Below are positions 14,801 through 29,800 of a stretch of DNA of 64,000 bases, in pieces. The notes under the pieces were generated by a model that saw only the letters and a list, made by a program, of their open reading frames with translations, searched no databases and was not told the origin of the DNA. The stretch is taken from the NCBI GenBank assembly GCA_033964015.1, contig CM066921.1, positions 26,579,355 to 26,643,354 on the forward strand, read 5' to 3'. Source of the DNA: Scolanthus callimorphus. Taxonomy: Eukaryota > Cnidaria > Anthozoa > Actiniaria > Edwardsiidae. The first letter of the stretch is position 1, and each line of letters opens with the position of its first letter. Made by a program: the position numbers and the translations under genes.

Positions 14801-17800
14801 AATGATAGCAAAAAAAGAATAAAATGCGTTCGTCTTTCAAAGTTTCATTATTTAAATATTTTTGTTCAGCTAGAAAAAAAAAATAGGAAAAAAGGCACGA
14901 AAAATGAAGATAGCGTAACGTCGTACTAGGCGTGACATCTTAACCGTCTTTACATTTATCTAACACATCTGTTGATCAATGAGTGCGTTTGTCTAAGGAA
15001 CTTAATGCGAGCCATGCTTATTGTGTTTGTAGGTCATTGCAGGCGGGCTCGAAAGAACAAGTGTCGTTCTGTTGGGACTTGTCTCGACAGAAAGGTCGTA
15101 TTTTATTCCAAGGGGAAGACGTGAGTTCTGCTCCAACATACCCGGATGTTAGCTTGAGTGACAGGTAACCAATAGCGAATTTCACATGACAGCCGCAAGG
15201 CCAAATGCACCTTCTAGGCAATCATACTTGCCAAGTAGCTGCTCAATGGCTTACACAACAACCAATCACGACCCAAGTAGAACCTGAACCAGAGCGACGT
15301 TAAAGAACCACGGGGACGTCGGAAGTTGCTCATCCTCAGTGCAGGGCTTACAAATTACTAACTCACCACACTGACCAGGGAACCTCGTAATTGGAGCCTT
15401 GCTCTGTGAAGATTTCCCTGCCCTCGGGCAAAGCTAATAAACTAAACTAAGCTATCACTTGCTATGCACGTGACTGGATTCTTTGAAGCCAAGTCAGGAG
15501 CCCATCCTGGCCAAACACCTTCACTTTTACTGCGTTTAGTTTAACATTGATTGAATTGATCGAATCAGGGACAATAATAATGACGGTAGCAATGCCGAAA
15601 AGCAAAACTCCGGTCATACACACGCCACTTCTTAAGGCATGGTTTATTCTTATAACAAATGTATCTCCTTTGAGGAGCCCAGCTTGGGATACCCATCCTG
15701 GAATGTCAGTGGATTTTGAAATGTTCAATCTAGAAATTGTGATTACCCAACCTGGAATTTTACGCCTGTGAATGACCGATTAATTGTGGTTACCCAACCT
15801 GGAATTTTACGCCTGTAAATGACCGATTAATTGATTGAGTTGAAAAATAGATTCTCTCTTCCATCGCGGGCTATACCAGCAACAGAGAGTTGGCAACTAT
15901 TTCCCCATTTCGCTACTGACTATTTCAGTCCCTCCTTGCATCTCTAACTGTTTACTTCTTTAAAGAATCCAGATCAATTTTTGTGATTATTGATGTATTT
16001 TGGGGCAGTTGACGTCAAAATGCAACACGTTTTTGCAGTTTTGAGTCCAAATCGAACGAACCCCGCGGCGCTGTGCTGGATATGGAGGACGAAGCACATG
16101 CTCAGTGATCCAAGAGAGAATCTTATTTTGGGATCCCAAATAAACACAATATATATTTTTTAAGAATTCAAATCGTCCGGTTTTGAATTCTCTACTATCT
16201 ACCGCTGAATAGGCATCAACGGCGCATAAAATCAGAGGGAGCGTCACTTTGAAGCAGAAAAAGTTGTGAATACCAACAATCCAGGGGGGTACTTGTATAT
16301 AAAAATGGCTCAGGTATTTTTTTGGGTATAATATTAGGAGCTCCGTCGGACCCCCCGTCATTTTTATATCCAAGTACCCCCCCTATGGGACCAACAAGTT
16401 TGTCTATTTTCTCATTTCAAGCTTCATCAGTTTTTCGTCGGTATTCAAAAAATTCCACTTCAAATTGAGGCTCCCACTGTATTTATGCGCGCCGTCGATG
16501 CTTATTCTGCCGTAGAGTAGTGAATTCGAAACTGGACTATTGAAATTTGGCTTTTTACATAGAACAACTTTATAGTAATTGGTTTATTTTGTTTTATTTT
16601 GACACTGACAGGTGCCTCGAACTTTTTCAAAAGCAAGATCAACCAAGAACGGTTGCCGTGATTGAGCATTACCTTCAGCATCATATTTTTTCAAAGGACG
16701 ATCTTTCTATTTTAGATCTATCTGTATTTACTGGGATTGCGGAAAATCGTTACTTGATTGAAAAATCTCGTAAGTAGTCATTGATTTTGTTGTTGTACTT
16801 GCCCTTGAGGCTGGTTTTGTTAATTTGTGTACTGTTGCTTTTCTTATCGCTACTGTTGTTGTTGATCAATGATGCTGCTCTTGTTCTGTTGCTACTGTTG
16901 TTAAAGCTTAATGTTTTCCTTTTTTCTTGTGCTGTTGTTGTTGCTGCTGTTGGTAGTAGCGTTGCTTGTTGTTGTTCCTGCTCTTGTTGCAATAAATATC
17001 AATGCAGGGAGTTATTTTACTGCTATTGCTGCTGTTGTTGTTGTAGTTGTTCTTTGCTGTTGTTGTCCTTAAATGAGACGGTTTCCTTGTTCGCCTTGCT
17101 AGGACCTATCAACTTCCTTGTTTCAGGTCAAACAATTTTACAGAATTCGCTGACTTCTACTATCAATGAAATGGAAGAGATAATTAGTCCTAAGAATTTG
17201 TGTGCGTTTCGCAACCCAATGGTCAAGGCTTTTGAGGTAAATCAAGTTGTCCTCCTTCTTTTTGTGTGCTTTGAGTGTATGTCGTGTGTTAGTAGCAGCA
17301 CGGATTCCTAATAGAATAACCACTGAATGATGTTGAGGAGTTGACAAACGATCCCCTATGACGTTGATTTGGAAGGAAGAAAGAGAGCATGTTGAGCATG
17401 AGCCGAGTTGCACGGCACCCAACTGGTCTGCGAAAGCGGATACCACTTAGCAGCAACTCTATAAATCTATTTAGAAAATAACACCTATGTTGTATTGTGA
17501 ATGTGCGCATTCTGATTGGTTAAAAAGCGTGTTTGTAAGAGACCTGAGAAACACGATTGTCACGCAACGCTGTCGCGCGTGTGTATGTTATTTTCTAAAA
17601 GCAATAAAAGTACTTTCCGCTTGCTCTCTGGTTTCTTCCAAACACTCGGGGAATGTTGGTCGAACTGATAAAACTTGAAAGACACTCGCCTTCGGCTCGT
17701 GTCTTTCAAGTTTTGATCAGTTCTCCCAACATCCCCCTCGTGTTTGTAAGAAAGCAGAGAGCACGCGGAAAGTACTTTTATTGCTTAAATATTAATTATT

Positions 17801-20800
17801 CATTAGGTCCAAGCAAATTAAGGTCTCTGGGAAAAGGGTCCTTCTCTTGGACTCGAGGAAAATGCGACGAGCTTGCCGATGCCGTGGAGCAGTTTGCTGT
17901 GGACTTCATTGATCAAATAGAAGATGAAAGGTCTCTGGGCATGGTGGATGAAACCATCCAGGCTGCTCTTTTATATGAGCAGAAAAAGGTAAAAAATGTA
18001 GTGCACAATATCAGGAGCTCATCAACAAGATGGCCTCCATGTACTCCATAGGGCACAATCTATGAGATTAAATTTTGATGAGTCGACACTTTGTTGCTAA
18101 AAATAAACTGTTCTTTCTTCAATTTTGTTTTTGGAAATTGACTAAAAGTAGTCAACGTGTGATATGTGGCTGCAATATGTCCCCATTCCTTTTTTGGTAA
18201 ATTTACAATTAGATAAGTCAATCCGAGATGGCTACTATATTTCTGCAGGCATTTTGGTGTCTCCATAATTCAACAACAGCGACATGGATAGTGAGTGAGG
18301 CTGATGAGGAAATCATTCAGCTGCAACGTGTTATTGCTCTCGTTTATGTTTGGTTAGTTGTTAGTTGTATTTGGACTTATTACAGCAGTCAATTGAAATG
18401 TGCTCCATATATTTGTGTTTCAGTTTCTGGGGCAGTCCTACATCAACCGTATGGTCACTGATCAGTGGGACCAAACCTTCGGAAGATCTACGAACTATTT
18501 CTTGACAATGCTGTTTTACAGTTTTCTTACCTTCGAGTTCCTCCTCTTCCCAGTCCTTTTCCCTTTGTACTTCTTCTGCTTAGAAAGTGAGTCCATACAG
18601 CTTTTGTTATTCATTCACCAATTCATTCATTCAGTGTTTGTTGGCACAGGAAGGGGTTATAACATAGGTGTTGGTGCAATAAAAATGTTGTTTAAGGTAT
18701 GAGTATACCTTTGCGCGAGGGATGTCAATTTTTTGCGAAAAAAATCACTGTCGCGTCAATATTTACACTACAAGGGCCATTTATATATCGTTTTAAAGCT
18801 TATAGACCGGCCTTACTTACTAAATGGTATATTTCTATGCAGCGTTACTTTGATGGATCGTTTTCGTCGTTTTATGCTTCAAAGGAAAACTACCAATTTT
18901 TGCTTTTTAAGAGCTCCTGCCACTTCCAGTTAATGTTAAAAGCTCCAGATTTCCGCAAAATGTATTCCTTAGAGGGTGAAAAAAGGTGTGCGGGATTATT
19001 GATATTTTACGTATTTGCGGAAATACCACGTAAAACAGTTTGAAAATCGATATTTTTGGCAATGCTAACACAAAAATTAGCATAAAATATGTTTGAAAGG
19101 AAAATCAAAAATCCCGCACATCTTTTTTTAGAACGCCTTCTAAAGAATAGATTTTGCTTAAATTTGAAGCTGTGCAATTTAATTGGAAAAAGCTGGAACT
19201 TTTTAAAGAAAGTCGGTACTTTTTTCTTTAGACCTAGAAAAATATATGTTCATGTACAATATAATGAAAACAAAATTACTCATCAGATAGACCAACCTCT
19301 TAGCTTTAAAATGACATATGAACGACGTTTGTGGTGTAAATTGTCACGTGATACGATTTTTTTACCGCGACACACCTCAAAGGTATACTCATACCTTTAG
19401 TAATGGTCCGTATAAGAACTACCCAAGCCAACGGCAGAGCATGCTGGAATGCAATTATGTTCTATTGAAAATATCCGCGATTTCATTGGCTTAGACGCAA
19501 AAATTGGTAAAATTACCACGATAGAAAGACTTTTCTCGGGCTTTATGGTAAGATAAAAGCACGTGTGGTACTCATATACAGGATATACGATTTTTAAAGA
19601 CTTCGTATATGGGGAACCTAGCGTAAAATAGTGATTATTTTCCTTTGTTTTCCTTTAATCTGAGAGTTATTATCGCCATATTTTCTTAAGCAAGTCGAGA
19701 TCAATAATTGTTTCACTTGTATTATGTTACTAGTCATGACAACTTTCTGTGGTAAAACAAAGGGACACATCCTATGTGGGAAACCCTCAATGCCATAGAA
19801 CAATGGAGTTTCGGTTCCTTCTTGCATGGATGATTACTTAAATATATATGCACCTATTTCAATTAACGTTGCTCCTAAAACCATGTATCATGAACCATGC
19901 TTCGTAGGTAGAAATTAAAATTCGTACCCAACTCTGATCATTTCATGTCAATTAATTATGCCTCAAAGCAGTCAACAAAATGCCACTGAATGGTTTTAGT
20001 GTTGTTTGATACCTAATTCGTAGACAATACAAAACAGCGTCTTCATGGCTCATGGTTTTACGTTTCACGGAGCAACGCTAATTGAAATAGTTGTACCCAA
20101 TACACATATCACAAATTCTTAGAGAGATTAATCTATTAGAGAGATTAATCACGTTTTTAGGGGGGTCTTGTCGCCCAAAGGAAAATAATTTGGAACATTG
20201 AAGCACAGATAGCCAGAAAATGCAGCCAAAGTATGCATAGTAAAGACATAGAAACACCATACAGCTACATTTATATCAAAGGCCTTCGCGCGGCTCTACA
20301 AAGCCCTCGATCCATCTTTTGTTAATTGACGGCTATCAGCGTGAGCGCAGCGAAGAGGCCATGCAGTGTTCTGTTTATTATATAAACAACAATGAAGTAC
20401 CAAATTCAAATTTCATTTGAGTTTAAACCTAAAAATCGAGTGCAAGTGTGTTATCTTCACATGTGAAATGACAGTGTTATTTTAACGGGTGAAGATATCA
20501 AGTTTTCGCGCGGGAGATCACCCAGTATTTCATTGGTGTTTATAACATAACTTGCGATATCTTTAGTATGTGACAGGGAACCATAGTTCGTCAACACGGG
20601 TCAGTAGGGAGAAAGATATTGGGGTGGGTATGTAGGTGAGTTAGTGTGGGAGGAGGGGCCCTACTCAAGTGCAGACAGCCAAACGAGCTGTTTTCACGTC
20701 AAGTTATTTCTACGTAGAGATTATATTTCCTGTTCCTCTCTGTTTCACAGCATACTTCCTCACCTTTTGTGGTGTCCCTCTTGTGCGTTTCGCGCGGGAT

Positions 20801-23800
20801 ATTGTCAGCCAGTCTGCGTTCATCGGTTTGCACATCGCCTTGTGCCTCTCCAACTCCACCGTCAGTCCTTCTGGGGTCGAGTACGCCATCTTCGTATTCT
20901 TTCTAGGACGTATTCTTGCTGAAGTACAGCAGTATCGGAGGTCCAGATCAAAAGTATATTTCAGGTATGAATTCTGACTATACATATAAAGAAAACGTTT
21001 TCGGTTTTTTAACGAGTCTGCACGGGCTACCTGTGTTGTTTTCAAAATCTCCAACGAGGCTCTTTGAGCGAGACAAAAAAAAAATACAACCAATAAAACG
21101 ACGATGCTTTATTCGCTAAGCTATGAGGAGACTTTCCTAATAAGGAAGTTTTGCGACATCGGCAAGATGTTCTGGGCAGCGAGTCGAAACATCATCCATA
21201 TAGTCTAGTCGGTTAGAGGGCATTCACGAGCAACCACCGAAGCTATTATCGAAACATATACTTTAGAATCCTTAGGATGTTCAGAAATTGGTTTTGGATG
21301 TGAACGTCTGGATTCGCGACAGGAAAATCACTGAATAGTTTCCTTTCCCGATTGCAAAATAACGTTCATGTTTACAAAACAACACTAGCGTCCTTTGCTG
21401 CGTAGACACGAGTTCTTCTTTCCTGAATGTTTCAGTGTAATGATAAATAAATAATAGAGAAATTTGGCTCGATTTCGCATAATATCAGGGCTTGTTAAAG
21501 GTTTTGTCATGAATACTTTTATGCGAAACACAGCTCGACCAAACTCGCTCCCATCAAACCAAGTTTGCCCGATAAGATATAAATATTTTTTGTGCACAAA
21601 AATGGTATTGCCTTTCATTTCAGAGACATGTGGAACTACCTAGATATTATTATCATCATTCTGTACGCTGCAATCCTTATTGTCCGGATTGTGACCATGG
21701 CCAAGGCCGGTTCTGTCCGATCCAATGACCTTGTGGCAGTCGTGATGTATCTCTACGGTGTCAACACTTTGCTACTTATTCTAAGAATCTCAAGTTTCTT
21801 GGAACTCAATAAAACCGCGGGCCCGCTGCAGCTGGCGCTCATGCGCATGCTCTTGGATCTCTGGATTGTGCTTGTGCAGTTTGTGGTCGTCATTGTTGCC
21901 TTTACTTTCGCCCTCACAAAGGTCTACTTGGCTGAGAGATCTCATGAACTAGGCGATCCTCCATCTAATGCTACCTATGATGGGTACGTACTCCCGCGAA
22001 GATATGAGCTTTATTTTCGAGTGGCAAGAAAATAACGAGAAAATAAAACTCATATCTTCAAGCCACCGTGTAATTTTCTTTTCCTTATATAGACAAACCA
22101 GAAAAATTGATTTCCAAGCGCTTTTGCGCTAGTGAGGATATGGAAAAGTGTCACTAAGGTCTCGGATGTAGCTTCGTATGAGATCTACGAGTGGCGTATT
22201 TCCCAGTAAAACACTCGTGTCTATATAATAAAAACAAATACGACAAATTTGAGTTAAAAAAGCAATGAAATGAAGACCATTATTTTGTTGTTGGGACTTT
22301 GCGCCCAAGTATTTTCAATTTCAGCGGAGCCATCTTTAGCTACATAGAGAAGTAAACATTAATGATTGTGTCTTTTTTGTTTTATTCAAGGTTTTGTCCT
22401 GATGACAGCGGTTCATGGTATGTGCAAATATCATTCCATCCAATCTAAATGCAAGCCAAGAAATGATCTTCAGGCGTTGTAATGTTTTTTCGCAGGAAAT
22501 GTTTTGAGCTGGCCATTTGATTAGTAGGTTTAAGTTGAAATATGAAACTTAATTCCCCCGTTCTAGTTGACTGGTATTTTTATGCGATTGATATGGGGGG
22601 TAAATAACAAGCTAGAAATCGCGTCTTTTCTTTCAATCCCCTAAGTCTCGTTACCACGTTATAATTGTTAACAAAATACGCCCGGGGTTCATATGTTCGT
22701 CAATGATTCACCCTGATGAAGGCACATCAACACCATGCACAACTGAAATATAGTATTAACTATATTTAATACTCGAACGAGAAATAGTCTCTTGACATTG
22801 ATGATACTCGTGGGTGTTGTGTGCTAGAATTGAAATATATCGAAATCAGCCAATTATCCTTTTCTTTCAGTCTGCTGAAGACAGCGCAAAGTCTGTTCTG
22901 GTCGTTGTTCGGTTTGACAGATTTGGATGGAATGCGTACGTCAGATGGCTCCGTTAGCACACTAGTCCTCTACCTGTACGCCATATTCCTCATCTTGTCC
23001 GTCATCATGTTGGTCAACACTCTTGTCGCACTTCTGAACAACACGTATGCGAAGATTGCGGTAAGGAATCATAAAACGGAACCGTTCCGTAAAAACATCT
23101 GCTCTATGCAGCCCCTTGCTTAGCTGGCTGGGAAACGAACATCTGTTCTCCTGTGAAAATTGATTAAACGTTTCGGGAAGGAAACTTGTTTTCGAAATAT
23201 CTGTGTTGCTGATCGTCGCTGATGTGATCGTTCCACAAACGTCGTTTTGAAATATAATGATAAAATCTGCTGGCTGGCAATAAAACATTATCTACCCCAT
23301 TGCTGTCTGGGAACATTAGAGCTGAGGTTCCCCTCAATGCGGCTTCTAGCAAAAAGAAGCAACTGTTAAAAATCATATTTACAAAACTGAAACCTGCAAT
23401 CCGAAAAATAAAAGAAACGATTTTAAAACGCATTAAAGAGGGGTGTTCGCTTTATAAACTTGTCCTTCTAGAGATAAGCCAGCCTCTCGCGGCTGTGATC
23501 TGGGATTGACTCGGTGTCAAGCCACAATTCGAAACACGGGTCCCGAACAGAGTTGCCTTATATTTTGCCAAATCAAACGGAGTTTACCTGACTATATGCA
23601 GCTATTTCAAAAATGTCTCTGAAGCCGTTCGCGCCCAGACAGCAGTGTTACAAATCATTTAAAGAGTGGAAGGTTTTCAATTAGACTGTTTGAATGCTGC
23701 GTTAGTTCCAAGTTAATGATTGGACTTCATGCAAGTTTTACACAAAACTCTGTTTTGTAGAATGTTGCTGATAATCCAGTGAAATATTTTCAAAATAGGA

Positions 23801-26800
23801 TCTTAGCTTCTATCCATCTACCCTTCTGTCTGGGAGCGTAGGCTTGAGTGCTTACAAAGCCGACAACCCTTATAGACTGTATAAATATCAAACTAATTGG
23901 GTGCGCGCCATTATTCAGTTTCTTTAGCGGTCCACTGCCAATTACATCGTAGTTGTTCTAAGACAGCTGTAACTTCTGCAACATATGGGAACTGGGGTCG
24001 TAGCAGTCGCGAAAGTCCAGTTGAAGCCATCGCAGAGATAGAACACGGGCTATCTATGCAGCTTGAGTTGCAGCAGTCGCCAGAGTCCTAGCGTGTTGCA
24101 GAAGTCGCGAATGCAGAAAAGTTTGTCGAAGACAGTTGCAACATATGTAAACCAGTTTTAAAGTGTGGTTTCCATATATTGCAGCTTCCGTGGACAAATT
24201 GTTGTGCAAAAGCTATCGTGAACAAAGTTGTTCTAAGACAGCTGCGACTCTTGCAACATATGGAAACTTGGATCGTAGCAGTCGCGAAACTCCAGTTACA
24301 GCGGCTGCAGAGATAGAACACGGGTTTTCTCTCTGCAACAGGAGTCGCAGCAGTCACAAGAGCTGCAGCGTGTTGCAGAAGTCGCGAACGTCGCCCGGTA
24401 TCCACATGTTGCAAGAGCTTTGATCGCTATAGCTTTTGCAGAAAAGTTTTTCGAAGACAGCTGCAACAATATGGAAACCATAGTTTCCATATATTGCAGC
24501 TGTCGTGAACAAACTTGTTCTTCAAACGCTTTGGTGAAAAGAGTTTTTCCAAGACTGCTGGAAAGTGAGGTCGTAGCAGTCGCCAAGCTCCAGTTGCAGC
24601 GGCAGCAGGAAAAGAACACGGGTTATTTATGAAACACGAGTTGCTGCAGTCGCAAGAGTTGCAGCTTGTTGTAGAAGTCGCGACCGCCGCCCGGTCTCCT
24701 CGTGTTGTAAGCAACTGTGTTATAATAATGCCCTTATAGCTATTGCAGAAACGTTTGTCGAAGGCATGCACAGCTGCAACATATGGAAATCAGTATTAAA
24801 GCATAGCTTCCTTATTTTGCAGCTGTCGTGGACAAACGTGTTCTGTAATAGCATTCGTTAAAAACCAACATTAAAGTTGAAGGCCTTAAATTGGAACGCG
24901 GTCCACTGCCAATCACATCGTAGTTGTTCTAAGACAGCTGCGACTTCTGAAAGATATGAAAACTGGGGTCGTAGCAGTCGCGAAACTCCAGTTGCAGCGG
25001 CGTAGAGATAGAACATGGGCTATGTCTGCAGCACGAGTTTTAGCAATCGCAAGAGTCGCAGCGTGTTGCAGAAGTCACGAACTCCGCCAGGTGTCCACAT
25101 GTTGCAGTCATAGGACAACTTTGCTCACTATAGCTCACATAGTTTGAACGAGGTTAAACAAAGCTGAAGTGGTTTGGCTTCCAATTCAACATCATTCAAG
25201 ATGGCGTATTGGACAAAGTATTGAATGAAGTTGAATCAAATGTTGATTCTTTCATTCAGGAAAATTCCGAAACCGAGTGGAAATACACGTGTGCACTGTA
25301 TGCGGACCAGTTCAACAGGTGTCACCCATTCCCACCTCCACTCAACCTGATAACGGTACCTATTAGCTGGCTCTTTGCGAAGTACGTCACGGCTAGAAAA
25401 GCGAATGTGCCTAATTGGAATAGAGGTAAGTGTCCACTTTCCAGAATAAATATTATTAAGAGATTAAGTTATTAGGCAATTGAAATTTAAAAAACTGACA
25501 AATATTGGCAAACTAACAAACTAACAAATTTAATTTAACATATTTAGATAAAAACATTGACATTGATAGCAACAAGATTAACAATTTGACAAAATTAGCA
25601 AATGAACGAGTTAACAAATTGACAAGTTAACAAATTGACTGATTGACAACTTAAGCTATTTGGCAAATTCACAAATAGATAAATTAACAATGGATAAATT
25701 AGGGGAGAAGTTAAAACAATGGTGCTCAGGGGGGAGCCGATTTAGGGGGTTTAGTAAGGTACCTGACACCCACCACCTCCCCTCACAAAATTGGGCACAT
25801 GAAAAGTACCATTGTGTTGACCTCCCCCTTAACACATTGAAATAAGGGTTTTTCTTACAGTCATTATTGTTTCGTACCAGTGTTCCAAAACGTATCGCAA
25901 GGTGTAATTGATCAGACCAATAGCAACGACAACGCCGACGGAGAAGTGTTTTTAACCTCCAAGTTACGAAGAGACAGAATAAGATGGCTATACGATAAAG
26001 TCCTTTGGGAAAGAACGAAAAATAGGTATCTACAGAAAATGGGAGACAACTTTCCCCGATCAGGTAGGATATTTATGAAAAAAAAATGGGCACTATATGA
26101 TTTGATTCGGTTAAAAGGCGAATTTGGTCGAGCCGTGCATTTTGGCGAGACACCGGCAGTCGAGCCACGATACATATGGCGAGACCAAATGAACGGGAGC
26201 CTTCATCTACTTCACCGAGTCTAGCCAATGTAGTGGGGTAGCTGAGTCTATTTTTAGACTGTGGATGTTCGATTTAAAAAGATAATTGGTACTTTGGGAG
26301 TGAGACTTTTGGATTCGACGCGTGCAATGCGTGGTAATGGTGGTCATCTTATTCGTTTGAGAGGGGTGACAGAATTGGTAACCATTGCAATATGAATGCA
26401 ACTCCTGCAGGATTCAAAATCTACAATCTAAGCATAGATATATCTAATCCTATGCTTCGAACGCATGGGTGGCGCAGCGTGTTAGGCGCGTGGCTCTCAT
26501 CTCTATGCACCCGGGCTCGATTCCCACCCGGGGGCAGGCGGGATTTTCCTCTGCTATTCCAAACCTTGTGTTCATCGTGGGTTGAAGTGAATCATATTTT
26601 TTCGTGTGTTTCGCGGCTTTCAGAAGAGACAATAAACCGAGGTCCCGTCTTGCAAACCACGCACTTATGTACAACTTGGGGGACGTTAAAAAACCCAAAG
26701 TACTCACCACAGAATGACATACCTAGCATAACTCTTGATTGTAAACTGCAATGTATAAATCGCAGTCCGTATCTATGGGGTCAGACATGTCCACGTCTGT

Positions 26801-29800
26801 AAAACGCATCTGCACATTCATATAGATATTTGTGGTATAAAAGCCATACATTTACATTTTTACGTCCACACATAGATGATGGTGGCTCCAGGTAATGGCC
26901 TCCTGGACTTTCTTATTTCATCCTTTTTATCTGTTTCCTTGTAAAGGTGATGACAAGCTCGACACCGTACAGGAACACGTGGTGGATGCGAGGGAGAGAC
27001 TAAGGCGTTCAATTGGTGTCAACTTGGTTGGACCTTCTTCTTCTCCCGAGGTGACGATTATACCTTTATTAAGATTTGAAGTGCTACTTATTTCAGATGA
27101 CCGACGTGCGCAATTGGTTGTGACTTTCCAATCACTCCAGACCTATAGTTGGTGTAATTGGTGTAATCACTTTGCAATTTTTTTCCACTAAAGTAATATC
27201 GATGTAGTAATAATGGGCTTTTGATAGTTGGTGCTTTGTCTAGCCTACTTGTCATCTCTGCAGTGTTGGCTTATTGGAAAAATTGTTTTTCGGAGTTTCG
27301 AGATGTTCGTGAAATATTACCTGTGTAACAATAGTTCCAGGTTCTTTTGGGCCAAACCAAGATGGCGGCCTACACAAACAGCGTCTCACTCCAAAAACTG
27401 CACGTTTTATAATTGACGAACATTTTGGCAATTTAGAGTCAGTGATAGAAGAAACTTCCATATGAGGGTTTTAAATCAGGGGCATGCAACAAGCGCCCTC
27501 CAGCAGAATATTCAAGTTTAAATTTTTGACCTTTTTTACATTTTTCCCCGCCGAGCCTTTTTGTTCTGCGGGAGAAGTGTTGTTTAAAAATCTGTCGGGC
27601 TAGCTAAGGAAGGGGTCACATGCGGAAGAACTTGTAGACGCACGATAATCGAAAAGGGGGTACGGGACAGATAATTTACGTTTTGTGCACCTGTAAAATA
27701 CGTCGGAAGTAATCTTCTTATTCGTAGTTTAGAAACATCTATTTGCTGGCTTCCTGCGTCACACACCCACAAATGGCGGGAAAATTCAGCCAATCAGAAG
27801 CTTTCCTCGCACATACATAGAACGGTTTTCACATGACCATCGTGAAATCAATTGCAATTGAGCAATCACTAGCCAATCAGAATCAAGAGAAATCATGACT
27901 TGCTCCTAAATGGCTTTTTTCTCAGCCAATTGCAAGCCGAATCAATTACTAAGTAATTACACAATTGTATTTACTACAGAATTTGATTGGCTGAGAAAAA
28001 CGAGTAGCCAATGAGAACGCAAAGCAATCGCAATTACATAAGTCTTGACAGTCATGTGAAATCTGCTCTATTAGATTATGGCCACGTTAGGTTATTACTG
28101 TCGACATTCCCTCATTTCTGAAATCCATCTTACTCTATTACTTTATGTATCACCAGATGTGGAGTACAAACGGGTCAATGCAGGTCTACAACTCCATTCT
28201 CTCCCGCTCTCGAAGCAATCCCGTGACGTCACACCACGCGGGCTGTCCTAACTACACTCAAGGGACTCCTGATGCGTGGGCAATAGCACAGTACATGACC
28301 CCCCTGACTAAGGAAACGCCGAGTTTTGATGTAGGTGCTATCCTTTTTTCAAGATAGGCATTTCCGCTCCGCACATCAGTATATACACCCAACTGATGGA
28401 CTATTGCCAATCTGCATTCTGATTGGCTACGCTACTATGGGACTATTACCAATAGACCTCTAGTAGCGAAAGCGCCTATTTTTAACCTTGTTTTTAGCCT
28501 CGTTTTGTCGATTTTTGAACACAATTTCTCACGTTTTTTGTCCAACTAGTTGTGTGATACTAAAACAATTAGACATCTCGCCCTCAAGGGCCACTGGTCA
28601 ATAGCCCATTCGGCCTCATGGGCTATTGGCGCGTAGCCCTTTCGGGCTCGAGGTCTAATTGTTAAATGTCTTGTCTGATAGACCTTGTCTATGACATGCG
28701 CATGCTTCAAGGAAATGAGTGTTTGTTTAGTCGCTTTTCTACCGGTGCAGCTCTATATAATTCTCTCTTGTTTGTCACTTCCCTTCATTCAGGTATTCAT
28801 TCTTGCGGCGGAGGACGAAGAAGACATTGACTTGTCAGTTGGCGTGGTTCCAAGTGATTACCCGCTGTGCGAAAATGCAGGGCTCATTGCGGGCTCCGTA
28901 GCGTTTTACTCCAATGAGCCTGGAACAGTTATGTGTGGAAAGAGCTATGAGGAAGTTAGCGGCGACGTCCAAAAAACTGACGGTATGTTTAATAAGGTTG
29001 CCAACGCGTATTTGACGATGGAAACACATCCAGTAGCGCTGTTCACTGTTTATCAACATTGCCATTCTAATGCATATATCAAACGCATATATTATTTTAG
29101 TCTATGCTGCTCTCTCAAGATGTGGCTCTTTTGGATTGATGCACCACACTGCAAAACAAAGGAAAAACAAGAATAGAACGAGAATATAATAGAACAATTT
29201 GCTCTGACAAGCAAGCTGCTTCACTCTACTTTACATTTTCCATAGCATTCAGTATTCCAAAATAGTGATAACCGAGTTTGTATAATTAAAGCACCCAGAC
29301 CACAATGCATTGCATTGTTTTTACTCGTAATTCAGTGCACTTTTGTAAATGATTTTAAGCATTATTGGATGAGGTTTTTGTGATCTCCAGAATAAACAAT
29401 GTCGAGACAGGTGGAATCAGGCAAGGCCGTGAGGCTGGAGATCACAAAAACCGAATTTAATAATTGTTTTATTATACATTGATTCAGTAAAAATACTTTT
29501 CTTTCTGTCAATCAATTTATTTTACACAAGCGCCTTGTTAAAATAGGGAAAGCGCTCTAGTCCCATGATGCATTGCGCGCGTATCAAGAATCAGCTAGCT
29601 GGTTCTTGAAGAATCAGCATGCTGATTCTTGGAGACCCTCAAAGTACGTAATTCCCAAACTAAAGCGCGCGCTTTTAGCCAATCAGAATCGAGATAGTGA
29701 GTACAATGTATAATAATTACTTTTACAAGTCAGTGCTCGGGATTATTGGGTATAATGAGGACTTACCCGTCTCTGACATTATACCCAATAATATTCTGAG

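Noticed and set aside
26467..26540. tRNA gene
   Set aside because: Boxes A and B are present, but the cloverleaf is imperfect and a SINE body and tail follow.
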